From Zygaena filipendulae (lineage: Eukaryota > Arthropoda > Insecta > Lepidoptera > Zygaenidae): a stretch of 64,000 bases of DNA. The DNA is taken from contig OU015659.1 in assembly GCA_907165275.2 (NCBI GenBank), positions 9,032,501 to 9,096,500 of the forward strand, in the 5' to 3' direction. The notes beneath the pieces are model-generated. The model had not been told where the DNA came from and made no database searches. It saw only the letters and a list, made by a program, of their open reading frames with translations. Each line of letters opens with the position of its first letter. Within the stretch, counting starts at the first letter, position 1. This document shows positions 14,601 to 24,831 of the stretch, in pieces. The translations under genes and the position numbers were made by a program.

Positions 14601-17600
14601 CCCGTTTTCTGGTTTTGCCGAAAAGCAAACGATCTTTTGAAGAAGCACAGTCGGATTACTTTCACTACGTTAATCCTGATTCGGTGTAAATAAATAATTT
14701 GTGCAACTTTCTTAAGAGCAAAGTACGTTTTCGTATAGCCCGTGCTAAATCGGATAGCGAGCCAGCAATGGAGTTTTTTTGTAGTGAAAGAATTAAAGGC
14801 ACGGGCAGTGAAGTATTATTATCTACTAATGTAACACTACTTTTTTACCAGATACGTAGTCATACCCGTAACGCCCAATACAAGAAAATCTATTTACAAT
14901 ACATATAATATTAATTCTCCACTACTACTTCTACAAGCGGCCGCACACGTGTGGTATAAAAAATAGTATGTGTGGGTCGTTTGTCGTAGGACTTGCGCTG
15001 GGGCGCAGCGAATGGCAAAGTTTGAGTTCGAAATTCAAGTCGATAATGTCCAACTACACACACAGCAGTAACAACCTACCTTGGCTTACCACCACGTTGT
15101 GGCAGGGCGCTAGTAGAAACGAAGTTGGCAGGAGGCGTAGAGTATATCGTCTCTTTACGTAGTACCTAATAGTTACTACATCTTTGACGTAGTAATAATA
15201 GGCAAAGACTTCTATATAATAGTTTCCTTGTTTTTAGTCAGTATGATAAATAAAAAATATTAAACATTTGTATTTTTAGGTCCTTTGTATATTTCGCAAC
15301 TCCTTTTCATTTAAAATATTTTTTTTATACAGCGTGAAGCTATAAGACTGATTTCTTAATGCTAATAAGTTTCTAAAAAAAAAATCTTGCGCTTGTCTGT
15401 ACACGTATCCGTATTGTCTCATTTAACTTTGTAAACTTAAATTTCTTAATTTGTTCTTAATTTAAATCCTAGATGATCCTAATGACCGTTGGTGGGGCGA
15501 GTCGGCCGTGCCCCCCGCCCCCGCGGTTGCGGCAGTACCTCCAAGACCTTCGGTTACAACCATCCTCAACGCCACAAGTATCATCAGATCAGAGTCGTCA
15601 GCTTCTCCACCGAGGCAGCATGTGTCTAAAGATGGTAAACTTAACTATAAAATTGTACATACAAACTCTTCGTACATAACTTATAGTAACACAACAAATG
15701 TACAGTAAGTAATATCAAGGTTTTTTTCTTGTAATATTTATTTAAAGTGCTTAAGCGCTAAGACAACTAGGTACGTTGTTCCGTAAGTAATGCAGTACCT
15801 ACTTACATTCTGACTTCTGTGCTTGAAATAACATAGCATTCGGCGGTTCGGCCCGTTTCGAACTTTCATGAAAAATCACTGCAGATTAGTCTTCCGAAAG
15901 CTTCGTTTCGCATAGATGACACACTGCATTAAAGTCAGTTTTACGACACTTGTTTTATAGATAAATAGAGTAAGTATTTATTATTTAAATCAGTGAGTCA
16001 AACGAACGCAAACAAAACAATTCTATAACTTAACATCGACCAAGGTATTAACTAATTTTGTTTAATGAACACAAAGAACCGAATATTGCAAAGAAAGTAC
16101 ACAAAACAAAACATCACAAAATACCTACATCATATTCTCTGATTTCTCCACCCAACTCTACTATTCAGATTTCTGTGATAATACCTATTAATATGGTGAA
16201 AATCCATCCATTCCACACTTTTGATTTCACCCACTGATGCGGAATATCGCTTTAGCAAGAAAGCAATCGATGAATCGACGCAAACGTGTAGCGTAAAATA
16301 TTAGAAAAATAACAATGTAGACCGTACATAATAAAAAATAAAGATTGAAACCTGTCTCTTTAGGATTGTCAATTTTTGTAAAGATTGAGAATATCATAAG
16401 CTTAGGTTTTCTTTATCGCTGGCGGAATGGTAGATAATAATAAAGAGATACTTATTAACAAATTATAATTAGGTCAAATAGGTACATAATTTTGGAATTA
16501 CAACTGCTCTATTTTGTAAAAAAAAAAAAAGTTCTTATTTGTCGAGTTTCATAATACGAAATACGGGTCCTGAAAATAGCCGTAAAATGAAAATTTTTAT
16601 TAAGATGACTTTATAAAGACAAAATAACAAACAAACTCACTACGAAAACGGATGCGAAACCCGATTACAAAAAAGGACCAAACGGATATTATAAATAATA
16701 TTTTTCAATGTAATGTTTCGTTTTAATAAATTTTCAATGTAACTAGGTACGTTTCGTTTTAATAAAGTATAGAAAATATTGCTTAGATAACCTTTTTATT
16801 TAATGAAAACCAACCAATATCATGTCATCTATTTATATAAAAATTCCTATTTTCCTTGATCATGGCATCACGCGTGAACGGCTAGACCAATTTCGCTATT
16901 ATTCTTTTTTGTTGTATTTATTATTGTAAGGGGAAGGAGAATATGAAAGAAGTTTATAGTTCCTGCGGGAATTCCGAAACTCACGCGGGTGAAACCGCGG
17001 GGTACAGCTAGTTAGCACAAGTTGTATTTCAACGCTTTAACGTTATTTTCTTTTTTAACAGCTTGATATACTGGAAATAATTTCACAAAATAATAAGACC
17101 TGGTCCACATTAAGACATATTATATCCATTAATGCTTGTTTAGCTTGCCCTTGCAATGATGATATAGTTAAACTGATTCTATTTAACCAAAAAAGGTTTA
17201 CATTTCCATTCTTCAGTTACGACTAGGATGAGCTTCACAATTTAATTGATGGTAATCAAAGTCGACGGCTTGAAGAAGGTCTCTTGAAGCGTGACGTAAG
17301 CTTATTAGCCATCTCCGCGGTACTCACTTTTCTTCCTCACAAATGAACTGAATCGAATTATGTTTTATTAGACTTGAAAGATCACTTTTTGCTAAATCGG
17401 TGGTTTTTAAATCAACACGAAAGTTGTAAAGACTAATACATTTAATATTATTATTCTATCTACTTCTTGTTCTACAGGACGGTACATATTTCATACAATT
17501 TTTTTAAAATACTCACTAAAAAATATCCTCTATTGCTTATAAGATGTCATTTTTCTGCGATTGTTCCCTCAAAGAACAGAAGCTTATATGCATTATGTCA

Positions 17601-18250
17601 AATAATATGGCATGCCCAAAGACTCAAATACTATCTAACGTTATTTGTCGATCACTTTGAGGAATACTCTAAAACAAACATTGTAACGATTTAATGATTT
17701 AATATTTAAAGATTGAATGTTTCTTTCACCAGACAAATTCGACATCGTGTACGTGTACATCATCGCTGGAGTTACCGTCGTTCTACTGATCAGTATAATT
17801 ATTTTAACTATCAAATGCATCATGAGCAAGAAAAATACGGAACAACCCAAAAGGCCGGACGTTTCAGCGACAACAGAAATCCCTAACGGCTTCAACGACA
17901 GCATATCGGAAGTGGACAACGACATCAACATCACAAGCCTCTCGGGCCCAATGGATACCGTCGACACCGGCCTAAAGCCCGACTTGCAGTACACGGATAT
18001 GGGTCTGAGTCCCAACATCAACCGTTACGTAGGTCGACCCGTGCCCAATACGTACCCACACGTCAGTACTAATATGTACGGACAGGTGGCTGAATACCCC
18101 ATAGATATGCCCCTAAGAACTATGCCACACGGCACGCTAGGTCGCGGAGTGGCGGTGAAAACTCTACCGCGTGTACAGGTGCAATCCGAAACGGACCCTA
18201 ATACAAGGAGCTTATACCGTTATTCCAATGCACAATATTACTTTGGGTGA
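5418..18250 (+). CDS. eva-1: Protein eva-1 homolog (SUEL lectin-type single-pass membrane protein), 3' seven exons
   Basis: Seven exons join in frame: 5418-5635, 6421-6544, 6929-7078, 8482-8625, 12957-13049, 15473-15634 and 17733-18250, all with GT...AG introns. The product has 469 visible residues. Residues 2-114 and 115-212 form two SUEL/galactose-binding lectin domains with conserved cysteines and the signatures LLLGTLRTHQKAACDEE, VAQYG, WPSALQ, VEVAYKC, and then YEFRSKVGCEN, SAQYGRTEYDS, YLKVVYTC. An acidic stretch (about 220-245) and a Pro/Ser-rich stretch with an NAT glycosylation sequon lead to a hydrophobic transmembrane segment (about 302-325). A KCIMSKK stop-transfer and a 145-residue cytoplasmic tail ending in NAQYYFG follow. 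Family knowledge: eva-1 proteins are single-pass surface receptors, with C. elegans EVA-1 acting as a SLT-1/Slit co-receptor. Ligand binding here is inference. The signal-peptide exon is missing. Latrophilins also carry a SUEL domain but have seven membrane segments, so this is not one. Confidence 0.9.
6421..6544 (+). CDS. eva-1: eva-1 exon b: second half of SUEL lectin domain 1
   Basis: Acceptor CTTGTTGCAG, then TVVEACQKKRQCKFSTSP and FVEVAYKCRP, ending one base into a codon before donor GTGAGT. The ACQKKRQC and DPCPG cysteines and the YKC end match the C-terminal half of a SUEL domain. Residues 74-114 of the visible protein. Confidence 0.9.
6929..7078 (+). CDS. eva-1: eva-1 exon c: first half of SUEL lectin domain 2
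   Basis: Acceptor TTCAAACAG completes a Tyr codon. The exon reads YEFRSKVGCEN, LHLSCNPHSRVAIYSAQYGR and CPQPRGMKEE, and ends one base into a codon before GTGAGT. Length is 150 bp with phase 1 at both ends, so the exon is symmetric and could be skipped without a frameshift. Confidence 0.9.
7168..7290 (+). mobile_element. Helitron 5' fragment in eva-1 intron
   Basis: TCTATACTAATATTTTAAAA is the typical 5' TC end, followed by GTTTGTGACGTTGTAG and TACTGAACCGATTTTGAAAA. The 3' end is missing. Confidence 0.6.
8482..8625 (+). CDS. eva-1: eva-1 exon d: second half of SUEL lectin domain 2
   Basis: Acceptor TTTGTCAACCAG completes a Thr codon. The exon reads CLEPYATETAMRECHGKRRC and later SGSRTYLKVVYTC, with donor G|GTAAGC. 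It is 144 bp and phase 1-1, and it carries the ECHGKRRC cysteine pair and the C-terminal VVYTC of the domain (residues 165-212). Confidence 0.9.
8973..9146 (+). mobile_element. Helitron copy in eva-1 intron 4
   Basis: Starts TCCTAATAG and ends GGAACAGCTAG before T. The subfamily interior TTTCACTTATAGGAAGCTAC with CCTGAGTGATATAG is shared with 24105-24290 and 42820-42999. Confidence 0.8.
9150..9314 (+). mobile_element. Second, adjacent Helitron copy in eva-1 intron 4
   Basis: AAATGCAAATGTGAGTTTGT at the 5' side, GGAATTCCCGCAGGAACTCC and a GAGGAACAGCTAG end before T. It lies four bases after the previous copy; Helitrons often insert head to tail. Confidence 0.75.
9712..9870 (-). repeat. Dispersed repeat fragment (GACTTCCAAAAAGGAGGAGG)
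   Basis: The GACTTCCAAAAAGGAGGAGG block recurs inverted at 24535-24582, 40188-40235 and 50485-50532 (AGAACCTCCTCCTTTT and GAAGTCGGTTAA). This is a frequent moth repeat edge of unknown class. Confidence 0.5.
10140..10265 (-). mobile_element. Helitron internal fragment
   Basis: GAAAATCCGTTTAGTAATTT and ACAGACAGCGGAAGCGACTT match the interior of the 2346-2545 copy. No end sequence is left. Confidence 0.45.
12440..12483. repeat. GC-rich palindrome with 11-bp arms
   Basis: TTGGCGTGGCG and its exact complement CGCCACGCCAA enclose a 22-nt GC-rich loop in the AT-rich eva-1 intron 4. Confidence 0.85.
12957..13049 (+). CDS. eva-1: eva-1 exon e: acidic juxta-domain linker
   Basis: Acceptor ATTTTGTTGTAG completes a Val codon. 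The 93-bp exon reads VPRTVLKERYESAP followed by an acidic run (EEDE, then DLEHEDV), with donor GTAAGT. It is phase 1-1 and follows a 4.3-kb intron. The VPRTVLKERY start after the second lectin domain is shared with insect eva-1 proteins as I know them. Confidence 0.85.
13641..13725 (+). mobile_element. Helitron 3' fragment in eva-1 intron 5
   Basis: TTTTTATCCCGGAATTCCCG followed by CTAACGCGGGTGGTACCGC and a degraded terminus. Confidence 0.6.
13954..14143 (-). mobile_element. Degraded Helitron copy in eva-1 intron 5
   Basis: TAGCTGCACTCTGCGGCTTC at the left, CCCTCGGGAACTCTTTTTAT and ATCGAAATCTGTTCAGCGGA inside, in the minus-strand order. Confidence 0.6.
14144..15472. other. Rest of eva-1 intron 5
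   Basis: Contains a short GTGAGCA-type tandem repeat at 14458-14489. Open frames of 60-100 codons here lack any domain. Confidence 0.5.
15473..15634 (+). CDS. eva-1: eva-1 exon f: Pro/Ser-rich extracellular stalk
   Basis: Acceptor AATTTAAATCCTAG, then DDPNDRWWGES and a proline/alanine-rich stretch (VPPAPAVAAVPPRPS), an N-glycosylation sequon NAT and SASPPRQHVSKD. Donor G|GTAAAC. It is 162 bp and phase 1-1. GC content is clearly above the flanking introns. Probably a spacer between the lectin domains and the membrane. Confidence 0.85.
16828..17011 (+). mobile_element. Helitron copy in eva-1 intron 6
   Basis: 5' TCTATTTATATAAAAATTCC and 3' GAAACCGCGGGGTACAGCTA G before T. GCGTGAACGGCTAGACCAAT is the usual conserved interior. 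Confidence 0.8.
17733..18250 (+). CDS. eva-1: eva-1 terminal exon g: transmembrane segment and cytoplasmic tail
   Basis: Acceptor TTTCTTTCACCAG completes an Asp codon. The exon starts DKFDIVYVYIIAGVT, runs through a transmembrane helix of about 24 residues to KCIMSKK, and continues 145 residues to TGA. The tail is Ser/Thr/Asp- and Tyr-rich (DLQYTDMG, SLYRYSNAQYYFG), so phosphotyrosine-type contacts are possible but unproven. An open frame also starts at an ATG at 17717 in the intron, but the acceptor and phase favour splicing. Confidence 0.9.
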
Positions 18251-18920
18251 CAACAAGAGAAAGACCAGTGTTCAGGTGTATCTAGAACTTACTGTTTCTA
18301 GTTGAATCGTTTAGCAAAGTGTAAATAGAACGGACACTAACTAGTTGCAGATGTTTGTAATGTCCTACTTTTTAATACGGAAACTGTGATATTAATTGAA
18401 AATTTTCTTATCGAAATCGTGTGCCGTTTTCCAATTGCAGACACAGGAGGTACTCGGTGTAGCCAATCAATGGAAGTAGTTAAGGAGATTGAATCTGTTT
18501 GGAACTTTGTTTCGCTCTGTGTCTGGTGGAAGACGTCGTTACCTATACCTAAGAGTTGAAATGTTGTGAGATAAATTTATGGTTGGTCGGAAGTCGGCTA
18601 AAAGTTATAGTTTCAAAGTGTGTTTGTTAATTCTATAACAACTAAGTTATCATATTTACCGAACACTTTCGTATCGAGTTTATGAAGAGTTTCTAGTATG
18701 TTCAATACAAGTTTAAGAGTTATTAACACGTACTTAGGTTTATCAATTCATTAATAATTGTATAGATTTCTATAAAAGTTTTTCTTCGACCTTACACAAG
18801 TTTTATTTTCACACATTTGGTACATTACGTATTTCTTTATTTTGTTTTCACCGTATACGTTCCGTTAAATTTGTACGAGAAATAGTCTTGGACCATCTAT
18901 TAATAAATACTTTCTACTGA
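18251..18920 (+). promoter_or_regulatory. eva-1 3' UTR with candidate poly(A) signal
   Basis: AT-rich sequence without an open frame follows the eva-1 stop. AATAAA at 18902-18907 is the most obvious polyadenylation hexamer, giving a UTR of about 670 nt. Other AT-rich hexamers nearby mean the cleavage site is not certain. Confidence 0.45.
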
Positions 18921-19179
18921 CTGATTATTAAACTAAATACCTACTTCATAATTGCAATACGTCATAACACATAGTTACATTTTTTTTTATTTATAGGACT
19001 AAATGATGTAGGTACCTAATTATTATGAAATATAATTGTGTACAGAGAAATTTTTATGTGGTAAATCGATTTAAAATTAAATATAAATAATTCGAGTTTG
19101 TTTGATTTTATTTTAACCTACACGTTGCCCTTTGCATTTTAATTGCCTGCATGGAATGGACATGATGACTAATTTTGAA

Positions 19180-19460
19180 TTTTCGGTCCATCTTGTAGAT
19201 TAATAAAATTATTGAATACGTATTTTTCCTTTTTTACGTAATCAAAAAATACCGGCGATACATTGAGGTGATATTCCGAGTGACGGCACACCTACTTAGG
19301 TACACTTTATACTCAGTTATGACGTCGCGACTTCCCACTCCTAAACTTTAATGCGCTTTATCTAAGTATATTTTCAATAATTCGATAAAGCAAAAAATAC
19401 GTGTTTATTATTTTTTTTTAAATCTGACGGACTGACGGACTGAATAGAATTTTGATTTTT
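19180..19460 (+). mobile_element. CRE-palindrome element, copy 1 (degraded)
   Basis: ATCTTGTAGATTAATAAAAT, TTTTTTACGTAATCAAAAAA, an altered ATGACGTCGCG core, TTTAATGCGCTTTATCT and CTGACGGACTGA in the same order as 34215-34512. Confidence 0.65.
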
Positions 19461-20674
19461 ATACCCCGTCATCGTGTCCATTTAGAAATGTGCTGTAGTT
19501 ACTTTTACACCCCATTTCACAATTAAGTAACATCCACTATGTTTTGCAGTTGCAGTTGATAATGAAGACAAGTAACAAATCACGATACACAAATCATGAC
19601 AAACGAGTATAATTTTTGTTTAAAATAACTTTTTTTAAGTTTGTCTCACTTTATCAAAAGGGTGACTTTTAGCGGAAAATGCATTAGGCTTTCGTAACAT
19701 TTGTGGAATTGAGTTCTTTCATATTTAATTTTTTAATTATTTGATTTTATCGATATTATCAGGAGGACAACGCTATTTTTATTGTAGCATTATTGTAGCA
19801 GATGCCACACACCGCACGAGGCACTTGTATGTGATTTGTGGTCACAGCGTATCCCAGAAAACCTAAAACGTTGGCTTACTGTGTTCTATGAAAGATATAT
19901 AAGTAAATAAAAATTTCAAATACATACCAACAATTCGTTTATAATTTTTCAAATTTTATTAAAAAATATAATATCTTTTCAAGTTTGCTTAAATTACAGA
20001 CATTATGTGGTAGATACTATTTCGTCCATAAATATATTAGGTACAATAAGAACGCAGATTAGTGTAGATATTTTTTTGGTAAGCTATAAACATTTAACAT
20101 ACAGACAAATTCTAAAAAAGATTATCAATTCTGCTTGGTTCAAGGTATCTACAGATTAGTTTAAAGCAAAATCCCTAAGTAAGATTAAGTCCTACATTAA
20201 GTATAATTAAGTGATTTTTTTTATTATAACAATTTACGTTTAAATTCATTAAATCATTGTAGATTTTTATAATCCAGCACTAAGACTACCGTGGGCCAGT
20301 TTTCGGTACCTTTTATTATTAGGCTAGCTACCTAATTTATGAAGAAGTAGGTATAGAAAGCAGTTTTCAACTTTTTCAATTGAAATATCTAGTATTTACT
20401 TACAAACTTTTCCAGTAGCTCTTAAACATTTCAGTCAAAAAGTTAAGCAATTCAAATGATATGAAATAAATGAAAGCCGTGATATACCAAAAGCATGAAA
20501 TAAATAAATAAAAATATTGTGCCAACATTATCACGGCTGGTTGGAAGCAATAAATCACAGGTTACTGTCGTCTTGATTTATGGAATAGGATTTCTAATAC
20601 AAATTGAAAGCGTGTAAATTCAGTGCTGACAATTGCTACCTAATGGGGGTTATAATTGATCCTTTTATTTCTTA

Positions 20675-20840
20675 CTAGTCGGCGCACGCGGTTTCGCTCG
20701 TGTTTATGTAGATTTTGTCAGTCAATTTTCTATACCTCGATAACAATGCAAAAGTACCTGTCCTTTTCTAAATCCCTGACAATGTGTATGCGTTTCATAA
20801 TGATCCGCTGAATAGTTAAGGGGTAAAAGCATTGATTTAT
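20675..20840 (-). mobile_element. Helitron copy
   Basis: CTAGTCGGCGCACGCGGTTT, then GACAATGTGTATGCGTTTCA and ATGATCCGCTGAATAGTTAA, in minus-strand order. Confidence 0.65.
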
Positions 20841-20883
20841 GATGTGGTATATCAATGGGTAAAAACCTAACAAATTAACAAAT

Positions 20884-21070
20884 TAACGTCTGCGTTATTC
20901 ACGTGCGTTTATTTCTGAGCTTCCGCTAGATTTGAGGGATTAAAAGTAGCCCTAATTATATCCTTTTTCATATCACTCACAACGCATATGCAAAATTGCA
21001 TGGAGATCGGTTGAGTAAATAAAAACAGAAAAATACACAAACCCACATTCACATTTATAATATTAAGGAT
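20884..21070 (-). mobile_element. Helitron copy, 5' part
   Basis: ATCACTCACAACGCATATGC, GGAGATCGGTTGAGTAAATA and a minus-strand 5' end TTAATATTATAAATGTGAAT. The CTAG end is missing. Confidence 0.6.
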
Positions 21071-21636
21071 TAATTAGGATGTATGTAAGTTATTTAACGT
21101 TAGAGTGAAAGTAGATATTGATAAATAAAAAATTATTTTAGACAAAAAGTTGAAGATTATAATTAAGAGCCTATTCCAAACTCTTTTTCTTTTATATTCG
21201 TTTCGCAAAGTTCAAAAATATTTTATTAAACTTGGAAATAATTAATACCAATGTTTTGCGCAAACACGAAAACAGGGGTCCTTTAATTTAAATATTATGT
21301 AGATGTTTCAAAGAACGTAATGAGTTGGAAATAAAAATTCATAACTCTTTGGCTTTATCATATAATTTTATTCAACCTTTGCCTATTCTGAACGCGGAGG
21401 TACAATAATGTAATAGAATTAAACATCCGAGTTCTTCTGGAAAAAAGGGTACAAAAAATGCCGGGAGTTTGGTGTTGGAATTATGAAAAGGTGAGTAAAC
21501 AAGTCCAACACAATTATGGTAAGTACCTATATGCCTTACACTAATTGGTCTCACAATTAAACCACCTAAAAATATAACATGGTCTTAGGTATATTATTAG
21601 TTATAATATTCTTAATTATTATAATAGAACTAGAAG

Positions 21637-21815
21637 AGAATAGAATAGAATAGAATAGAATGGAATGGAATGGAATGGAATGAAATGGAATGGAATGGAA
21701 TGGAATGGAATGGAATGGAATGGAATGGAATGGAATGGAATGGAATGGAATGGAATGGAATGGAATGGAATGGAATGGAATGGAATGGAATGGAATGGAA
21801 TGGAATGGAATGGAA
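21637..21815. repeat. (GAATA)n/(GGAAT)n pentanucleotide array
   Basis: About 24 bp of GAATA units pass directly into some 150 bp of GGAAT units with a single variant (TGAAATGG near 21681). One frame on each strand stays open through the array, giving artificial MEWNG- or HSIPF-type repeats. Confidence 0.95.
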
Positions 21816-22520
21816 AGAACAAAATGCGTACTTATTTCACAGATTTTAAAAACCAAAACCAAAGAATAGATATTATTTATGTTCATATAAAGAAGCGACA
21901 CTCGGCCTCCCACAAATTTCATGCCTCCTCATACCCCGCAAAAATGACCTTGGTAAAGACCGAAGAAAGTTTGACACAATATGTAGAATCTTCATGTGAC
22001 AATTATTCACTGCCAACGGACAGTTACTGTCAGCTCGCTGTCAACCTTACGATACGCACACACGCGCAACACGTGTACGCACAATCCGGCCGTCTACTTG
22101 TGGGAAAGTACTTGAATCAGTTCATTTCTCAGGTTCATTTGTATGGAGTGTCACCGGGCTGCCAAAAGTAGCTATATAATATTTCACAAACTTTAACCCT
22201 TCATCTAGACATGTAGGCATGTAAGCAATACGAGTCAAACCAAAAGTAAGGAATATTTCACACTAATAACGCAGTGTACGTCGACTTTTTCCGGTTTAGG
22301 GTGAAATCTGACCCTTTTATCAAGAAAGGTTTAGGTACCGATAAAAATTGTTACATGCTTTATTATCAGAGTCACCGTCCGAGCCAGGTGCTCGGTTTGA
22401 CCGCAATATATCTCGGCATCGAACCCCTAAACAGTAACGTGTAATAAAATTTTGATATTAAACCTTACACAACAATAGACACAGGTATACGGTTATATCT
22501 ATAGACATAATATCTATTTG
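21816..22520. other. Unassigned, moderately GC-rich stretch
   Basis: Sequence after the GGAAT array has no splice-consistent exon or known domain. The open frame that crosses it is an extension of the repeat frame. Confidence 0.4.
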
Positions 22521-22524
22521 ACAC

Positions 22525-22775
22525 TAATGTGAGTTTCGGAACTCCCACAGGAACTATTTTTTTTATTCAAAAATAAAAGTAGCCTAAGTTACTTATTTTA
22601 ACATCAGCTATCTGCCACTCAAAGTCCCATTAAAATCGGTCCAGTCGTTTCAGAGAGAAAAAATTGATTTTTATGTAAGTTCTGTACCTATATAGGTACT
22701 TTTGTATGCATTTAGTGAAAAGTTATTAATTAGGAATTAAAAACAGATACTTCAATTTTATTTATATGTAGGTAT
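22525..22775 (-). mobile_element. Helitron-like repeat, empty-site paralog of the 46-48 kb insertion
   Basis: GAGTTTCGGAACTCCCACAG, AAAATCGGTCCAGTCGTTTC, then TTGATTTTTATGTAAGTTC and TGCATTTAGTGAAAAG run on without interruption. Confidence 0.65.
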
Positions 22776-22780
22776 AAATA

Positions 22781-22975
22781 GATTAGCTGGTGCCCCCGGT
22801 GTCAGCCGCGTGAATTTCAAAATTTTCGCAGGAACTCTTTAGATAGGTATATTAGGTCATTAGGTCATAGTCATCTTAATTTCGGAGTTCTCGTAAGAAC
22901 TTTGATATTAAAGTACCCTATGTCACTTGGGAACACTAGCTTCCTATAAGTGAAAGAATTAGACTTAAAAAATTG
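22781..22975 (-). mobile_element. Helitron copy
   Basis: TTAGCTGGTGCCCCCGGTG, TTCGGAGTTCTCGTAAGAAC and AGCTTCCTATAAGTGAAAGA place it in the subfamily of 25264-25425 and 59009-59285. Confidence 0.6.
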
Positions 22976-23053
22976 GATAAAAATTTAGAGTTTAGAGAAC
23001 AAACAACCAAACAAAAAGTCAAACATTGTTCTGTTTATGATATAAACATAGAC

Positions 23054-23099
23054 CATAGCAGTATTAATATATACTATCACAGTATTGAATACTGCTATG
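23054..23099. repeat. Perfect 12-bp inverted repeat with 22-nt loop
   Basis: CATAGCAGTATT at 23054-23065 and AATACTGCTATG at 23088-23099. The CAGTATT core recurs in the loop. Confidence 0.85.
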
Positions 23100-23287
23100 A
23101 GGTCAAACTGGACTATAGTGCCCATTGTCTCAGCATGATATCATCAGTCAGGCAAATAATAGGTACTTAGGCAAGTATTAGTAGGTAGATATAATTCCAA
23201 AAGCTGGATTAGATTTTATTACGGTGATCAAAGGTACCTACTATCGATCGTATTTAATTTCTTCCAAGAAAACTCGTTGTTTAACAC

Positions 23288-23472
23288 CATAGAAATTTTG
23301 CAACCCCTTTTCATCCTCTAAGAGGTAGAATTTCGGAAAATCATTTCTTTTCGGATGCCTACGTCATACAAAGAACACACCCTTCAAGTTTCAGGTCTCT
23401 ACGATCAGCGGTTTAGGCTGTGTGTTGATCCCTCAGTCTTCAGGACAAAGCACTTTGTATATATAGATAGGT
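23288..23472 (-). mobile_element. Helitron subfamily copy lacking its 3' terminus
   Basis: Reads TTTTGCAACCCCTTTTCATC, ACGTCATACAAAGAACACAC and GCGGTTTAGGCTGTG, matching the minus strand of 43770-43986. The terminal CTAGCTG block is missing. Confidence 0.7.
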
Positions 23473-23699
23473 ACGTATAATGCATTAATTTCTGGCGATA
23501 GTCATTTACTTTTATTTTTCATCCTCTAGGAGTCATCTCACGATCACAACGTTGTCTGTTTATCGACCGCATACTATAATTTTATTGCAACCATGAAAAC
23601 ATTCGTAATAAACCCACACACACACCGTACCTACCTACATATAAAGAAGTAAATTTTACAACATCATAATAAGGCAAAAACTTTGTAAATACATTCAGT

Positions 23700-23890
23700 C
23701 TTGTGTGAAATTACTTAGCGTCGGTGAGTTGGAGCGCGGAAGACGCTGTGGGTGATTTTAGCGGAGTTCACAAACACGAACGGTTGGTACCAGACGAAAT
23801 CACTGTCGATGTGCGAGCTCTCCCAACATTGACGGAACAAAGTTAGAGAGACGTGGGGGCGTATCGCCTGGGGTGTGTACCCATAACATT
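23700..23890. other. GC-enriched unassigned island 1
   Basis: GTCGGTGAGTTGGAGCGCGG and neighbours stand out from AT-rich surroundings. CATTCAGTCTTG just upstream resembles an arthropod initiator (TCAGT), so a noncoding first exon is conceivable. No coding signal is seen. Confidence 0.3.
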
Positions 23891-24034
23891 TTATTACATT
23901 GAAGTATACCCGCTCAAGTACCTACTTATATGGGTATAACGTAGGAAAATCCGTGGAGTATGTGAATTCGCATGATTTTCAGGATCCCCTTAAAAATTAC
24001 GAAATAAAAAGTATTCTTTATAGTAATAATAGGT

Positions 24035-24092
24035 AAAAAACGCACGCACGCAAACACCCACGCATGCACTCACACACACACACACACACGAG
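24035..24092. repeat. Imperfect (CA)n / CACGCA microsatellite
   Basis: ACGCACGCACGCAAACACCC grades into about ten CA units. Confidence 0.85.
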
Positions 24093-24104
24093 AAATAAAA
24101 AAAA

Positions 24105-24290
24105 CATGGTTTGTATGTAGGCTTGTCTCTGGAACCAGTGAAGTGTGAACCAATTGTAAAAACTCTTTCACTGATAGAATGCTACGATAGTGATAGGTAT
24201 ATACGGTGTTCTAGGATACAAAGCGGAACAAACAATTCCTGCGGGAATACTTACTGTAACTTTGCGGTTGAAACCCGGGATAACAGCTAG
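24105..24290 (+). mobile_element. Helitron copy
   Basis: TTTCACTGATAGAATGCTAC inside and GAAACCCGGGATAACAGCTA G at the 3' end before T. Confidence 0.75.
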
Positions 24291-24659
24291 TTGTATAGTA
24301 TGTGCTATACATATAATAATAATATAATATTATGGTACTATAATCTGTAATTAAACGTAACTAAAACCACGAGAGTTGCTTTCTTGTTAATTAGATGACG
24401 TTAAAAGGTTTCCTGGTATACTACTAAATGTTGACTCTATTTCAGTTAAAATATAATTTAAAAAACAAAAGTTATTTCCTTACTTCTACGCAATTTTATT
24501 TATTGTAATGTAAAAAAATGTAAAAAAAACATACAGTCGAATGGAGAACCTCCTTTTTTTGTTAGAAGTCCGTTAATTAAATCAATCTAATCATGTGACA
24601 ACGAACACCAAGCCGACTGCATGACAGACGTTACATTTATGACATTTGAGAATTTGGCT

Positions 24660-24826
24660 CGTAATAGGGATGTGAAAATCAGCGTCGTGGAACTTAGTGC
24701 CACGGCATAATGCTGAGTGGTAGCCATTTTGGTACCAACTATTCTAGTTTAAGTCTCACGATTGTACTTATTTTATCTTTATGGTATCAAATAAACTTTT
24801 TTCTATTCTATTCTATTCTATTCTAC
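24660..24826 (+). mobile_element. LINE 3' fragment with (TTCTA)n tail
   Basis: AAGTCTCACGATTGTACTTA, ATGGTATCAAATAAACTTTT and a TTCTATTCTATTCTATTCTA tail, with an AATAAA hexamer before the tail. No open frame. The left boundary is uncertain. Confidence 0.6.
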
Positions 24827-24831
24827 TTTTG

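Larger units (their letters stand above)
19461..21636. other. Intergenic, two Helitron copies only
   Basis: AT-rich; outside the Helitrons at 20675-21070 nothing supported. Confidence 0.5.

Noticed and set aside
17467..18021. Frames at 17467-17694 (+) and 17641-18021 (-) near the last eva-1 exon
   Set aside because: The first is intronic with no domain; the second is an antisense shadow of the terminal exon.
21566..22171. Open frames of 67-168 codons over the GGAAT array (MEWNG or HSIPF repeats)
   Set aside because: They exist only because the pentamer has no stop in those frames, and both strands are open.
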